Below, piece by piece: positions 1-7,285 of a stretch of 12,297 bases of DNA. This stretch comes from Thermodesulfatator sp. Lineage in GTDB: Bacteria; Desulfobacterota; Thermodesulfobacteria; Thermodesulfobacteriales; Thermodesulfobacteriaceae. The translations under genes were made by a program, and so were the position numbers. The stretch covers positions 1 to 12,297 of the forward strand of contig QOAM01000109.1 in NCBI GenBank assembly GCA_003978075.1. The letters are read 5' to 3'. The notes beneath the pieces are model-generated. The model ran no database searches, was not told where the DNA came from, and saw only the letters and a list, made by a program, of their open reading frames with translations. Numbering within the stretch: position 1 is the stretch's first letter; every line of letters begins with the position of its first letter.

Positions 1-189
1 GATACCGTCTTTTGCGGAGAAGTGGGGCTTTCTGGGGAAGTCCGCCCGGTCTGGGCCCTCTCAACCCGCCTCAAAGAAGCCCGAAGATTGGGTTTTTCAA
101 GGGCCCTTCTACCCTGGAGCCCAGAAGTTCAGGAAGTCCCTGAAGTGCGTCCCCTTCAGCATATACGCGAACTCCTGGATCTCTTTTGA
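1..189 (+). CDS. radA: DNA repair protein RadA (Sms), C-terminal end only
   Basis: Reading from base 1 in frame 1 gives 62 residues ending in a TGA at 187-189. They match the C-terminus of RadA/Sms, the RecA-like ATPase with a Lon-protease-like C-terminal domain that drives branch migration in recombination. The recognisable family signature is FCGEVGLSGEVRPV near the start, then a LKEARRLGFSRALLP segment, and finally a short helix ending in ELLDLF. The zinc finger, the Walker motifs and the KNRFG motif all lie outside the window, so their integrity cannot be judged. The gene converges on lnt with a 66-bp gap. Identification rests on a short stretch, but that stretch is highly characteristic of RadA. 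Confidence 0.85.
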   Translation, partial: DTVFCGEVGLSGEVRPVWALSTRLKEARRLGFSRALLPWSPEVQEVPEVRPLQHIRELLDLF

Positions 190-255
190 GTTCACGCTAA
201 AGATCCTTTGAGGATACGAGCATTTCTTTCTTCGCTGTCAAATCTTAGAGGTTCC

Positions 256-1677
256 TTAGGGAGAGGGGCCGAAGCAGGCCCACCAGGGGCGGTTCACAGG
301 TCCCAGGAGGCGGATCCTTCCGTAAGGATCTATGACCCCGGAAAGGCCGGTGTTGGCCACCTGGATCACCCACCGCCGGGTCTCCACCGCTCGCAGGACG
401 GATTGATCGAGGTGCTGTCTGAGGGCCGCCGAATCTCCGAACCAGGCATCATTGGTGATCACCAGGAGCAGATCTGCCCCGGCTCGCACCCTGGCCTGGG
501 CCAACCCCGGAAAGGCGTTTTCGAAACAGATAAGGACTCCCACTTTTACCCCGGCCACCCTCACGATCCCCGTCCCCTTTCCCGGGGTGTATCCCCCGGA
601 GGCCACCGCCAGTCTCCGCAACCAGGAGAAGCGGTCCCCCAGGGGCACGTATTCTCCGAAGGGCACCAGATGTTCTTTGTCGTAAACCCCGAGGACCCTG
701 CCATCCGGAGAGAGGGCCACCAGGCTGTTACGCATGATCCACCCCCTGGGAGTCTGTAAGGCCCGAGGAACCCCCACCAGCACCGGCCGTCCCAACTCTT
801 TTATTCCTTCCAGGAGTTTCCCGGTGAGACGCCCGTAAGGGAAGGGAAAGGGCAAGGCGGTCTCCGGCCAGATCAGAAACTCCGGCGCGCAGGAGAGGGC
901 CTGGCGGGAAAGCTCCAGATAGCGAGAAAGGCTCCGCTCTTCCTCCCCCGGGCGCCACTTGACTTCCTGAGGGATGTTCCCTTGGACGAGGGCGACCCGG
1001 GCGGGAAAGGGGCCGGCCTTGGAGGAAAGGGCCTCCAGCCCGTAAAGGAGGGCGGTGGCCAGAAGGAGCAGGGCCACAACCAGAGGGCGGCGTTTTTGAA
1101 GAAAGAGGGCGCAAAAAAGGGCATAGTTGACATAAAGGGGCAGAAAGGAGAGCCCTATGGCTCCTACCAGGGCCGCCGGCTGAAGGAGGAGGGGCACCCG
1201 AGCCAGGGCCCCGGAAAGGGGTTCCCAAGGAAAACCCGTGAGAAGGCGGGCCCGCAGGTGCTCAGTGAGCACCCAAAAGGTTCCCAGCAGGAATCCCCGC
1301 CCTACTCCGGGCCTTTCGAAGGCCTTCAGGGCCGCGGCTCCGGTTACGGCCAGGGCCGGGTAAAGCCCTAGGTAGAAGCCCAGCAAAAGGTGGATAGAGA
1401 GGGCTAGGGGCCAAGAAAGCCCCCCGAAGTGGGTCATGACTTCAGGAATCCAGTAGAGGAGACCCCCGAAAAAGGTCGTGAAGCTGAGGAGGCTTAAGGC
1501 GAAAACGCCCCGCAGGTTCCGGCCAGGAAGTTCGCCAAACAGGGGCACCAGGGCCCCAAAGACCAGGGGCCAGAGGCTCGCTTGGGGAAAGGCCAGGACC
1601 AGCAAAATCCCTGAAAGGAGGGCCTTAAGTCCTCCTTTCCAGAGGTCGGACCCGCAAGGCCCGTACAGCCCTTTCAT
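256..1677 (-). CDS. lnt: Apolipoprotein N-acyltransferase Lnt, short C-terminus
   Basis: Lnt adds the third acyl chain to the N-terminal cysteine of lipoproteins in the inner membrane, the last step of lipoprotein maturation in diderms. The 473-residue product has about seven hydrophobic segments (roughly 14-214) with the family motif GFPW (148-151), then a nitrilase-type periplasmic domain. The catalytic triad is visible as E272 (WPETALP), K334 (YDKEHLVPFGEY) and C384 (ICFENAFP), closely matching E267/K335/C387 of E. coli. Conserved ITNDAWFGD and NTGLSGVIDPYGRI follow. The ATG at 1677 was chosen because it precedes the first membrane segment and has a GGTGG-like ribosome site; the open frame extends upstream, but those 71 residues are hydrophilic and lie over corC. 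The gene overlaps the end of corC by 53 bp, and this pairing mirrors the ybeX-lnt operon of E. coli. The protein stops about 20 residues after the IDPYGRI motif, so the usual last membrane helix is absent. Confidence 0.94.
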   Translation of the reverse strand: MKGLYGPCGSDLWKGGLKALLSGILLVLAFPQASLWPLVFGALVPLFGELPGRNLRGVFALSLLSFTTFFGGLLYWIPEVMTHFGGLSWPLALSIHLLLGFYLGLYPALAVTGAAALKAFERPGVGRGFLLGTFWVLTEHLRARLLTGFPWEPLSGALARVPLLLQPAALVGAIGLSFLPLYVNYALFCALFLQKRRPLVVALLLLATALLYGLEALSSKAGPFPARVALVQGNIPQEVKWRPGEEERSLSRYLELSRQALSCAPEFLIWPETALPFPFPYGRLTGKLLEGIKELGRPVLVGVPRALQTPRGWIMRNSLVALSPDGRVLGVYDKEHLVPFGEYVPLGDRFSWLRRLAVASGGYTPGKGTGIVRVAGVKVGVLICFENAFPGLAQARVRAGADLLLVITNDAWFGDSAALRQHLDQSVLRAVETRRWVIQVANTGLSGVIDPYGRIRLLGPVNRPWWACFGPSP

Positions 1678-2431
1678 CCGCAGAGACCACCTGCACCAAG
1701 AGCCCGGGAAGCTCCATCTCTTCCCCCGTTCGGGGGAGCCTTCCCAACCTCTCCTGGACGAGTCCGGCGATGGTCTCATAATCTCCCCGGGGGAGCTCCA
1801 GTCCGAAGATCCGCTCCACCTCCTCCAGCGGGGTTTCCGGATCCAGGGGATACCAGCCCTCGCTATCCGGGTGGATCTCGCAGGACTCAAAAGCGAAGAC
1901 GCACCCCAGGAGATCCTCCAGACGCACCATTCCGCACAGGGCCCCGAATTCGTCTATGACCAGGGCCACCTTGACCCCTTTCTCTCGGAAGCCCTTAAGG
2001 GCCTCCCGCACCCGGAGACTCTCCGGGATGAGGTAAGCCGGGCGCCAGAGGGCGCTCAACTTAAAATCCTCCTCGAAGTGCTGCACCAGCTCCCGGAGGG
2101 AGATCACCCCCAGAAAGTCGTCCAGGTCGCGCCGATAAACAGGATAATAGCGATGGGGGTTTCGGCAGACCAGACGACGAATCTCCTCCGCAGAGGCCCC
2201 CTCCGGGAGGGCCACCAGATCCTTGCGAGGGATCATGACCTCCCGTACAGCTACCCGCCTCAGACGCAAGACCGAAAGGAGGATCTCGCTTTCTTCACTG
2301 CTCAGGAGCCCTTCCTTCCGGGCCTCTTCCACCAGTTCTTCGAGTTCTTTGGCGAATTCATGGAGGTGTTCCTCCGGGGCCTTTTGAAACAGGGCCTTCA
2401 ACACCTCCAGAAGCGACGGGCCCTCTTTCAT
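1625..2431 (-). CDS. corC: CorC/YbeX-like CBS-domain protein (soluble, no DUF21)
   Basis: This is a 268-residue soluble protein of the CorC/HlyC family, linked in other bacteria to magnesium and cobalt efflux or ion homeostasis; its exact activity here is not established. A charged N-terminal helical region (1-50) is followed by a paired CBS module (about 63-175), with VREVMIPR in CBS 1 and VALVIDEFGALCGMVRLEDLL in CBS 2. The C-terminal CorC_HlyC domain (about 190-265) carries DYETIAGLVQERLGRLP. CBS pairs usually bind adenosine nucleotides. The DUF21 membrane domain of larger relatives is absent, as in E. coli YbeX. The ATG at 2431 is preferred because an AAGGAG sits 9 nt upstream; a TTG at 2464, 9 bp after the reverse gyrase stop, is possible and would add 11 residues. 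The gene lies in the reverse gyrase operon and overlaps lnt, consistent with translational coupling. Confidence 0.92.
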   Translation of the reverse strand: MKEGPSLLEVLKALFQKAPEEHLHEFAKELEELVEEARKEGLLSSEESEILLSVLRLRRVAVREVMIPRKDLVALPEGASAEEIRRLVCRNPHRYYPVYRRDLDDFLGVISLRELVQHFEEDFKLSALWRPAYLIPESLRVREALKGFREKGVKVALVIDEFGALCGMVRLEDLLGCVFAFESCEIHPDSEGWYPLDPETPLEEVERIFGLELPRGDYETIAGLVQERLGRLPRTGEEMELPGLLVQVVSADERAVRALRVRPLERRT

Positions 2432-2440
2432 GGTAACGCA

Positions 2441-2446
2441 CTCCTT
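2441..2446 (-). promoter_or_regulatory. Ribosome binding site of corC
   Basis: AAGGAG on the minus strand lies 9 nt upstream of the ATG at 2431. It is the strongest Shine-Dalgarno match in this part of the operon and decides between that ATG and the in-frame TTG at 2464. Confidence 0.7.
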
Positions 2447-2473
2447 GTCCCCAAAACTCCGCAAAAGGTCTTT

Positions 2474-5400
2474 CTAAATCTCTGTAGCGAAACGGTGAAC
2501 CAGATCTTGGAGCTCCTGGCAGACCCTTTGCCAGTCATCCTTTCCCTCCTCGATGCGGTCCATCAAGGTCTCCAGTTCCCGGGTGAATTCCTCGGAGACA
2601 TAGCGCGGAAAGCTTTCCGAAAGAAGTTGATAAACCTCCCGGCCCAGGTGGGTGGGGACCAGGCGCCCTCCGGCTACGGCCTTCACGTAGCCCCGCGCAA
2701 GGAGGGTGGAGACGATCTCCGCGTAGGTGGAGGGCCTTCCCAGCCCCCGGCGCTTCATCTCCTGGATCAGGCTCCCTTCGGTAAATAGGGGTTTCTCCGG
2801 CACGGAAAGGAGGCGAGGTTCCTCCGGACGGGCCCCTGCGGGCCGGAAAAGAATCGGTCTCTCCCAGAGCCTTTCGTGCCCGGGGATCAAGACGGCCAGA
2901 GGGGCCCGCTCCTCCCATTCCAGGTCCTCCAGCCGGAACCGGACCACCGCCACCTTGAGGCGCGGATTGCGGCACTGACTGGCCATGAAGCGCCGAAACA
3001 CCAGATCGTAAAGACGCAGGGCCTCCCTTTCTTCCTCCAGGTGTAGGAGCCCCAGGGCCAGGCGGGAACGCAACTCCCGCAGGTCCCAGGGACGGGTAGG
3101 ACGAATGGCCTCGTGGGCCCCGCCCTCTCCCCAACCCCGGGGCTGAAAGAATTCCGGCCCCAGGGTGGCCTCCAAGTAAGGGCGGGCCACCTGAAAGCGC
3201 CCCACCTCGGAGACCCGGGTGGAATCCGTGCGGTGATAGGTGATGAGGCCGTTTTCGAAGAGTTGTTGTAAGAGCTGCATGGTGCGCCGGCTGGAAAAGC
3301 CCAGGCGATGGTGAGCCTCTTCCAGCACGGTATCCGTGGTAAAGGGCGGAGGCGCCGGCTCTTCTTCCTCCTCTTCACGAATTATCCGGAAGGAAAGGCG
3401 CCCTTCCTCCAGGGCCTGGAGGAGGATCTTGGCCCGGCGCCTCCTTTCCACCTCCACCCTGAAGGTCCTTCCTCCCAAGCGAAAGCTCAAGTGGTATCGC
3501 TTGCGGGAGGCCTCCCGAGCCCTTTCGATCACCCAGCCCAGGACCGGGGTCTGCACCCGTCCCGCCGAAAGCCCCCGTCGGTTGAAGACCGACCAGAGAA
3601 AGCGAGAGAGGGAAAAGCCCACCCAGCGATCCGCCACCCGTCGGGCCAACTGGGCCCGCACTCGGGCTAGATCGAAATCCCGGGGCTGGGCCAGGGCCTG
3701 ACGCAGGGCCCGAAAGGTGACCTCGTGAAACTCTAGCCGGCGAATCTTCTCCTGAAAGGGACGCAGACTTATAAGGAGGTCGTAGGCGATCTTTTCTCCC
3801 TCAGCGTCGGGATCCGAGCCCACTAAGACCTCGTCCACGGTAAAGGCCAGACGAGCTAGGGCCGCCAGGATCTCCCCTTTGTCATAGACCCGGCCCCCTG
3901 GACAGCGCTCCTCCACCTCCTCCGGATCCACCAGCTCCTCCCCGGTGGTCTCGCAGCGTTTGATGGTGTCGAAGAGGGGCAGGTAACGGCCGTCCAGGGA
4001 AAGCACCCCGAAGATTCCCCGCCGCCGGGAGAGGTTAAAGACATGGCCCAGGGAGGCCGTAACCATGAGGAGCCGATCTTCGGCCGGGATCTCGTAGACG
4101 GTCACTCGCCCTACGCGCCGCTGGGTGGGACGGCCCCAAAAGGAGGCAATGGTGCGGGCCTTGTGCGGACTTTCCACCACCAAAAGCGTGGTGCGATAGC
4201 GCGGGAGCTTTCCCTCCGAAAGTCCCCTCCGGGTCTGGGTAAGCTCCCGGAGAATTTCCTCCAGATCTACCTCGGAGAGCCTTCGAAATTCCGGGGCCTC
4301 TCCCAGGTAAAAGGTTAGACGCCGCTTGAGACTCTCGAAGGCCCGGGGATGATCCACCAGGATCAGGGAAAGGCCCGGAAGGACTCCCCGCAGCGAGAGA
4401 CGGGAGACCCGGCCCGAGGCCTGAAGATAGGTGGCGGCGTCTCCCACCACCACCCAAAGCTCCCCGTCCCTTTCTTCCAAGAAAACCTCCTCCGAAGAGG
4501 CCAATTTCTCCCGGAAGGCAGGATCAGAGAGCTTCTGCTCCAAAAAACCCCGGATGGTTTCCACACGCGAGGCCACCCGGGGGTAACGCGGCAGGTCTTC
4601 GGGGCGCAGACCCAAGTAACGCCGAAGCCACCGCAGATGAGCCGAGGCCCGAAGTTCCTCCTCCCCTTCAAAAAGGGGAAGAAGGGCTGAAAGGAGGGTG
4701 TAGAGCCTGAGCGGGGAATTTTCCATTTTCAGGGGGAAGAGGTGGCAAGGTACCCCTAGAAAGACCGCGTAGCGCAGGACTTCCGGAAGGTCGAGCCCAC
4801 GGACCAGGGGATTGGCCAGGTGGGCCAGTCCCACCGCCATCTCGTAGCGGCCCTCTTTAAGGCCCTCCATGAGCTCCTCCGGCGAGGCCTCCAGATAAGA
4901 AACAGCCTTGAACCCCTTTCCCCGCAGGAGGTTCGTCACCTCTTCCACCCGGCTCCTTCCCAGTCCTTCGGAAAGAAAGATCAGGCCCCCTGTTCCCAGG
5001 TGGGGGAGGATCTCCAAGAGTCTCTCCGGTAAGGCCTCCGGAGGGACGTCTTCGTAAAGGTCATAGACATTTCTCAGGTGGGAGACCGCCCTTTGGATCT
5101 CAAACCCGAGGAGGTGCTGGAAGAGGAGCACCCGGCTGGTGCGGGGCCTCAGGGTAGCCGAGGAGATGAGGAGCTGTCCGCGTCCAGGCCTTTCCCGGAT
5201 CCGGCGCAGGCGCTCATAATCCTCCTCGCTCTTGCGGGTCTTGAGGGCCAGAGCGATCTCTTCCTCGGCAAATCCCAGAAGGCGGAAAAGGCCCTCCACA
5301 TGGCGGGAGCGCTTGAGGAAGGCGTCCACATCATCCACGAAGACCAGAGCAAAGGAAAGGGGAAGCAACTCCTCCAAGTGTTGATACATGAAAGCCGCGG

Positions 5401-5905
5401 TGGCCACCAGCAGGTCGAACTCCCCAGAGGCAAACCTCTGGCGATCCTTTTGACGTCCGCGCCAGGCGAGGATCCTTCGGGAGAGGTGCAAGGCCTCGGC
5501 GTAGGTCTCGAGCCTCTGGCCCAACTGCTCGCACAGTAAACGCGTGGGGACCAGGATCAGGGCCCGGCCCTGGGAAAAGAGAGCGGCCAAAAGGCCAAAG
5601 GTGGTCTTGCCGGAGCCGGTGGGGGCCACAATGGCAAAGGACTCCCCCAGAAAGAGCCTCTTGGCCCAGCTTTCCTGGAGTCTTGAGGGAGGCTGCCCTA
5701 CGGCCTTCTCAAAGAATTTCCGGAAAAGGGCCACCCGGGAAAGGGCCTGGCAATAAAGGGAAAGGCCCTGGAGTTTCCCTTCTGGGAGACGGCAGGGGTC
5801 TTTTCCCTGGGGAAGACAGGCCTCGCAGGGGAGCCCGGCTAGGAGCCTAGCATCGGAGATCTTTCCCCCGCAGTTGGGACATCCGTGGGCCAGGTGAAAG
5901 AGCAT
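2474..5905 (-). CDS. rgy: Reverse gyrase
   Basis: Reverse gyrase uses ATP to introduce positive supercoils or anneal DNA and is the hallmark protein of organisms living at very high temperature. The 1143-residue protein is the full helicase-topoisomerase fusion. It has an N-terminal zinc finger (C9, C12, C27, C30), Walker A APTGSGKTT (94-102), Walker B DDVD (191-194), SAT (249-251) and motif VI QASGRVSR (495-502). The topoisomerase IA half has a TOPRIM domain (VVESPHKAR from 576; SDPDAEGE 697-704), SAGRVQTP (780-787), the catalytic Tyr890 in ITYHRTDSTRVS, HEAIRPT (931-937) and the closing GLGRPSTYAEI. All catalytic residues are present, so it should be active. The second zinc finger is degenerate: only C651 and C668 remain. 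The ATG lies two bases after the stop of the preceding Fe-S/DUF3786 gene, and an AGGA ribosome site lies in the end of that gene. Identification is certain; the exact start is likely but could shift by a few codons. Confidence 0.98.
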   Translation of the reverse strand: MLFHLAHGCPNCGGKISDARLLAGLPCEACLPQGKDPCRLPEGKLQGLSLYCQALSRVALFRKFFEKAVGQPPSRLQESWAKRLFLGESFAIVAPTGSGKTTFGLLAALFSQGRALILVPTRLLCEQLGQRLETYAEALHLSRRILAWRGRQKDRQRFASGEFDLLVATAAFMYQHLEELLPLSFALVFVDDVDAFLKRSRHVEGLFRLLGFAEEEIALALKTRKSEEDYERLRRIRERPGRGQLLISSATLRPRTSRVLLFQHLLGFEIQRAVSHLRNVYDLYEDVPPEALPERLLEILPHLGTGGLIFLSEGLGRSRVEEVTNLLRGKGFKAVSYLEASPEELMEGLKEGRYEMAVGLAHLANPLVRGLDLPEVLRYAVFLGVPCHLFPLKMENSPLRLYTLLSALLPLFEGEEELRASAHLRWLRRYLGLRPEDLPRYPRVASRVETIRGFLEQKLSDPAFREKLASSEEVFLEERDGELWVVVGDAATYLQASGRVSRLSLRGVLPGLSLILVDHPRAFESLKRRLTFYLGEAPEFRRLSEVDLEEILRELTQTRRGLSEGKLPRYRTTLLVVESPHKARTIASFWGRPTQRRVGRVTVYEIPAEDRLLMVTASLGHVFNLSRRRGIFGVLSLDGRYLPLFDTIKRCETTGEELVDPEEVEERCPGGRVYDKGEILAALARLAFTVDEVLVGSDPDAEGEKIAYDLLISLRPFQEKIRRLEFHEVTFRALRQALAQPRDFDLARVRAQLARRVADRWVGFSLSRFLWSVFNRRGLSAGRVQTPVLGWVIERAREASRKRYHLSFRLGGRTFRVEVERRRRAKILLQALEEGRLSFRIIREEEEEEPAPPPFTTDTVLEEAHHRLGFSSRRTMQLLQQLFENGLITYHRTDSTRVSEVGRFQVARPYLEATLGPEFFQPRGWGEGGAHEAIRPTRPWDLRELRSRLALGLLHLEEEREALRLYDLVFRRFMASQCRNPRLKVAVVRFRLEDLEWEERAPLAVLIPGHERLWERPILFRPAGARPEEPRLLSVPEKPLFTEGSLIQEMKRRGLGRPSTYAEIVSTLLARGYVKAVAGGRLVPTHLGREVYQLLSESFPRYVSEEFTRELETLMDRIEEGKDDWQRVCQELQDLVHRFATEI

Positions 5906-5907
5906 TT

Positions 5908-6687
5908 TTAAAGTCCTGCGAGCTCTAGCCAGCGCTCCACCAATCTCTCGGCACAGAAGACCAAGGACTCCAGATCCAGATAATCCAGGGCCCTCTGGTC
6001 GTAGAGGATCTTGGCCTCACCGGCAAGGCCCTCTTCGGCCTCTCCGTGCCAGAAGTAAAGGCGAAGGGGCACCCGGGGAAGCACCCACACCTCCACCGCC
6101 AGATCCGCCCCCTCCAGCTCCCGGAAACGGAAGCGAGGGAGGATCATCCTGAGAAGGCTCTCGTGGGCCTCCAGGGCCCGAGCCAGGGGCTCCTCCGCAT
6201 AGCGCCGAAGCGTGGCCACCTTGGAGACCGAATGGGGAAAGGCCTCCAGCCCCACGAACTTCCCGGAAAGAGGGCTTCCGCGGCCGAAACGCACATAATT
6301 GTAAAGGAGGATCTGGTCACGGGGGTCCAGAGGTTGACCATCCAGGCGTTCGGCGGTCTCGGCCTGAAGGGCCACCACTCCGTCGAGGTAGGCCAGGAGG
6401 AGTTTCCCCTTTTCCAGGCGTCCCCCTAGGGCCTCGGCCTTGGCCGCTAGATCTATCTTCCGCACCTCGGCCCTCACCTCGCGCAGGATGGCCAGGGTCT
6501 GGTCCGCCACCTCCGGGCGGGCCGCTTGAGAAAACTCCCGAGCCAGATCCGGAGAAAGATAGGGACAGGCCTCCGGAGACACCTTTCCCGCCGCCAAGGC
6601 CACAGCAAAGGCCAAGCAGGAGGGCTCCCCACACTCCCCGCAATTGGTGCGCGGAAGACGCTTTACGATCTCTAAAGGCCCGAGCAT
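5908..6687 (-). CDS. Fe-S cluster-binding DUF3786-like protein
   Basis: The 259-residue protein begins with a 4Fe-4S motif of the type found in RnfB and the corrinoid iron-sulfur protein of the Wood-Ljungdahl pathway: LPRTNCGECGEPSC with C16, C19 and C24, and C41 in EACPYL. This four-cysteine domain (about 5-45) should hold one [4Fe-4S] cluster. A helical linker follows, then a domain (about 80-255) that I assign to DUF3786 from its DQILLYNYVRFG, GKFVGLEAFPHSVSK and LPRFRFRELEGADLAVEVWVLPRVPLRLYFW stretches. Function of that family is unknown; it is common in sulfate reducers and other anaerobes. No signal peptide or membrane helix is visible, so it is probably cytoplasmic. It is the first gene of the leftward operon and is separated from the reverse gyrase start by two bases. 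The ATG at 6687 has AGGAT about 9 nt upstream. The Fe-S part is firm; the DUF3786 assignment is from memory of the family. Confidence 0.88.
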   Translation of the reverse strand: MLGPLEIVKRLPRTNCGECGEPSCLAFAVALAAGKVSPEACPYLSPDLAREFSQAARPEVADQTLAILREVRAEVRKIDLAAKAEALGGRLEKGKLLLAYLDGVVALQAETAERLDGQPLDPRDQILLYNYVRFGRGSPLSGKFVGLEAFPHSVSKVATLRRYAEEPLARALEAHESLLRMILPRFRFRELEGADLAVEVWVLPRVPLRLYFWHGEAEEGLAGEAKILYDQRALDYLDLESLVFCAERLVERWLELAGL

Positions 6688-6714
6688 CGCTATCTATCCT
6701 AGCACCAGAAACTT

Positions 6715-6727
6715 CCTTTTGAAAAGG
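6715..6727. repeat. Palindrome overlapping the carD -35 box (possible operator)
   Basis: CCTTTT-G-AAAAGG is a perfect 6-bp inverted repeat around one central base. It covers the TTGAAA -35 box. A second perfect palindrome, CTGATCAG (6731-6738), lies in the spacer between -35 and -10. Either could bind a dimeric regulator that would block the polymerase. On the leftward transcript the first palindrome lies in the leader; with a one-base loop it would form only a poor hairpin. Regulator unknown. Confidence 0.35.
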
Positions 6728-6747
6728 CGGCTGATCAGAAGTATAAT
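6719..6747 (+). promoter_or_regulatory. Sigma-70 type promoter of the carD operon
   Basis: TTGAAA at 6719-6724 (five of six consensus bases) is followed by exactly 17 bp and a perfect TATAAT at 6742-6747. Transcription would start near 6754, giving a leader of about 45 nt before the carD ATG. This is the only near-consensus promoter in the window and suggests strong expression, as expected for a global initiation factor. Confidence 0.8.
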
Positions 6748-6797
6748 GGAAAGGCTATTTGATAAGGGGCCGTAATTCCGGGGAAGGGGGAGAGGTC

Positions 6798-7277
6798 ATG
6801 TTCAACATAGGAGATATGGCGGTCTATCCGGCGCATGGGGTAGGGGTCATCGAAGCAGTGGAAAATAAGGTGATCGGGGGAGAGGAAAAAACCTTTTATG
6901 TGATGCGCATTCTGGAAAACAACATGACCGTCCTGGTGCCTAAGGATAGCGCGGAGCGGGTGGGGTTGAGGCAGATCATTACCCGAGAAGAGGCCCAGGA
7001 GGTCTATCACATCCTTTCGCAAAAAGAGCTTTCCATCAATCATCAGACCTGGAACCGGCGCTATCGGGAATACATGGAAAAGATCAAGAGTGGTTCTATT
7101 TTTGAAGTAGCCCGAGTTTATCGGGATCTTCACCTGGTGCGCCAGAGCAAACCCCTTTCTTACGGGGAGCGCAAGCTCTTCGACACGGCCCACAACCTTC
7201 TGGTCCAGGAGCTCTCCCTGGCCGAGGGCCTTGAGGAGAAAGAAGTGGAGGAAAAGATCCGTAAAGCCTTGAGCTGA
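6798..7277 (+). CDS. carD: CarD/CdnL family transcription factor
   Basis: CarD/CdnL proteins bind the RNA polymerase beta subunit and stabilise the open promoter complex, notably at rRNA promoters. The 159-residue product has the family's normal length. Residues 1-60 form the Tudor-like polymerase-interacting domain, with the hallmark start FNIGDMAVYPAHGVGVIEAVE. The rest is the helical DNA-binding domain. W85 in NHQTWNRRYREYMEKIKSGS matches the tryptophan that wedges into the promoter minor groove in studied CarD proteins. The ATG at 6798 directly follows a GGGGGAGAGG ribosome site and gives the canonical N-terminus; the longer in-frame TTG start at 6759 would lie almost at the promoter's predicted transcription start. 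It is first in the carD-PIN/TRAM-mutL-miaA operon and has a near-consensus promoter. The gene pair carD followed by a PIN/TRAM gene is widespread in bacteria. Confidence 0.95.
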   Translation: MFNIGDMAVYPAHGVGVIEAVENKVIGGEEKTFYVMRILENNMTVLVPKDSAERVGLRQIITREEAQEVYHILSQKELSINHQTWNRRYREYMEKIKSGSIFEVARVYRDLHLVRQSKPLSYGERKLFDTAHNLLVQELSLAEGLEEKEVEEKIRKALS

Positions 7278-7283
7278 GGGAGA
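7276..7283 (+). promoter_or_regulatory. Ribosome binding site of the PIN/TRAM gene
   Basis: GAGGGAGA overlaps the carD stop codon and lies just upstream of the TTG at 7286. With no ATG nearby, it supports the TTG start and suggests translational coupling to carD. Confidence 0.6.
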
Positions 7284-7285
7284 CC

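Larger units (their letters stand above)
6688..6797. promoter_or_regulatory. Divergent intergenic control region
   Basis: This 110-bp spacer separates the leftward Fe-S/DUF3786-reverse gyrase operon from the rightward carD operon. It is more AT-rich than its surroundings and contains a clear rightward promoter, two palindromes (6715-6727 and 6731-6738) and, on the minus strand, a possible -10 TATACT at 6740-6745 that overlaps the rightward -10. No convincing -35 accompanies the leftward box at 16-18 bp. A second weak leftward candidate, TAGGAT, lies just before the leftward start codon and may simply be the ribosome site. Confidence 0.6.

Noticed and set aside
203..215. ATCCT-TTG-AGGAT hairpin between radA and lnt, with a T/C-rich run on the radA side, as a terminator
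   Set aside because: The stem is only 5 bp with few G-C pairs and neither strand follows it with an unbroken T run. It could help end radA transcription, but the support is too weak to list.
1678..1890. N-terminal extension of Lnt by 71 residues
   Set aside because: It is charged and Trp/Arg/Ser-rich, resembles no Lnt N-terminus and overlaps corC in another frame. The ATG at 1677 leads straight into the first membrane segment.
1478..2788. Long rightward open frame (436 codons) opposite lnt, corC and the end of reverse gyrase
   Set aside because: It lies antisense to three well-identified genes, has no family motifs, and crosses gene boundaries. Open antisense frames are expected in GC-rich sequence.
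6740..6745. Firm leftward promoter for the reverse gyrase operon at TATACT
   Set aside because: No acceptable -35 hexamer lies 16-18 bp upstream on that strand, so it is recorded only as a weak candidate in the intergenic entry.
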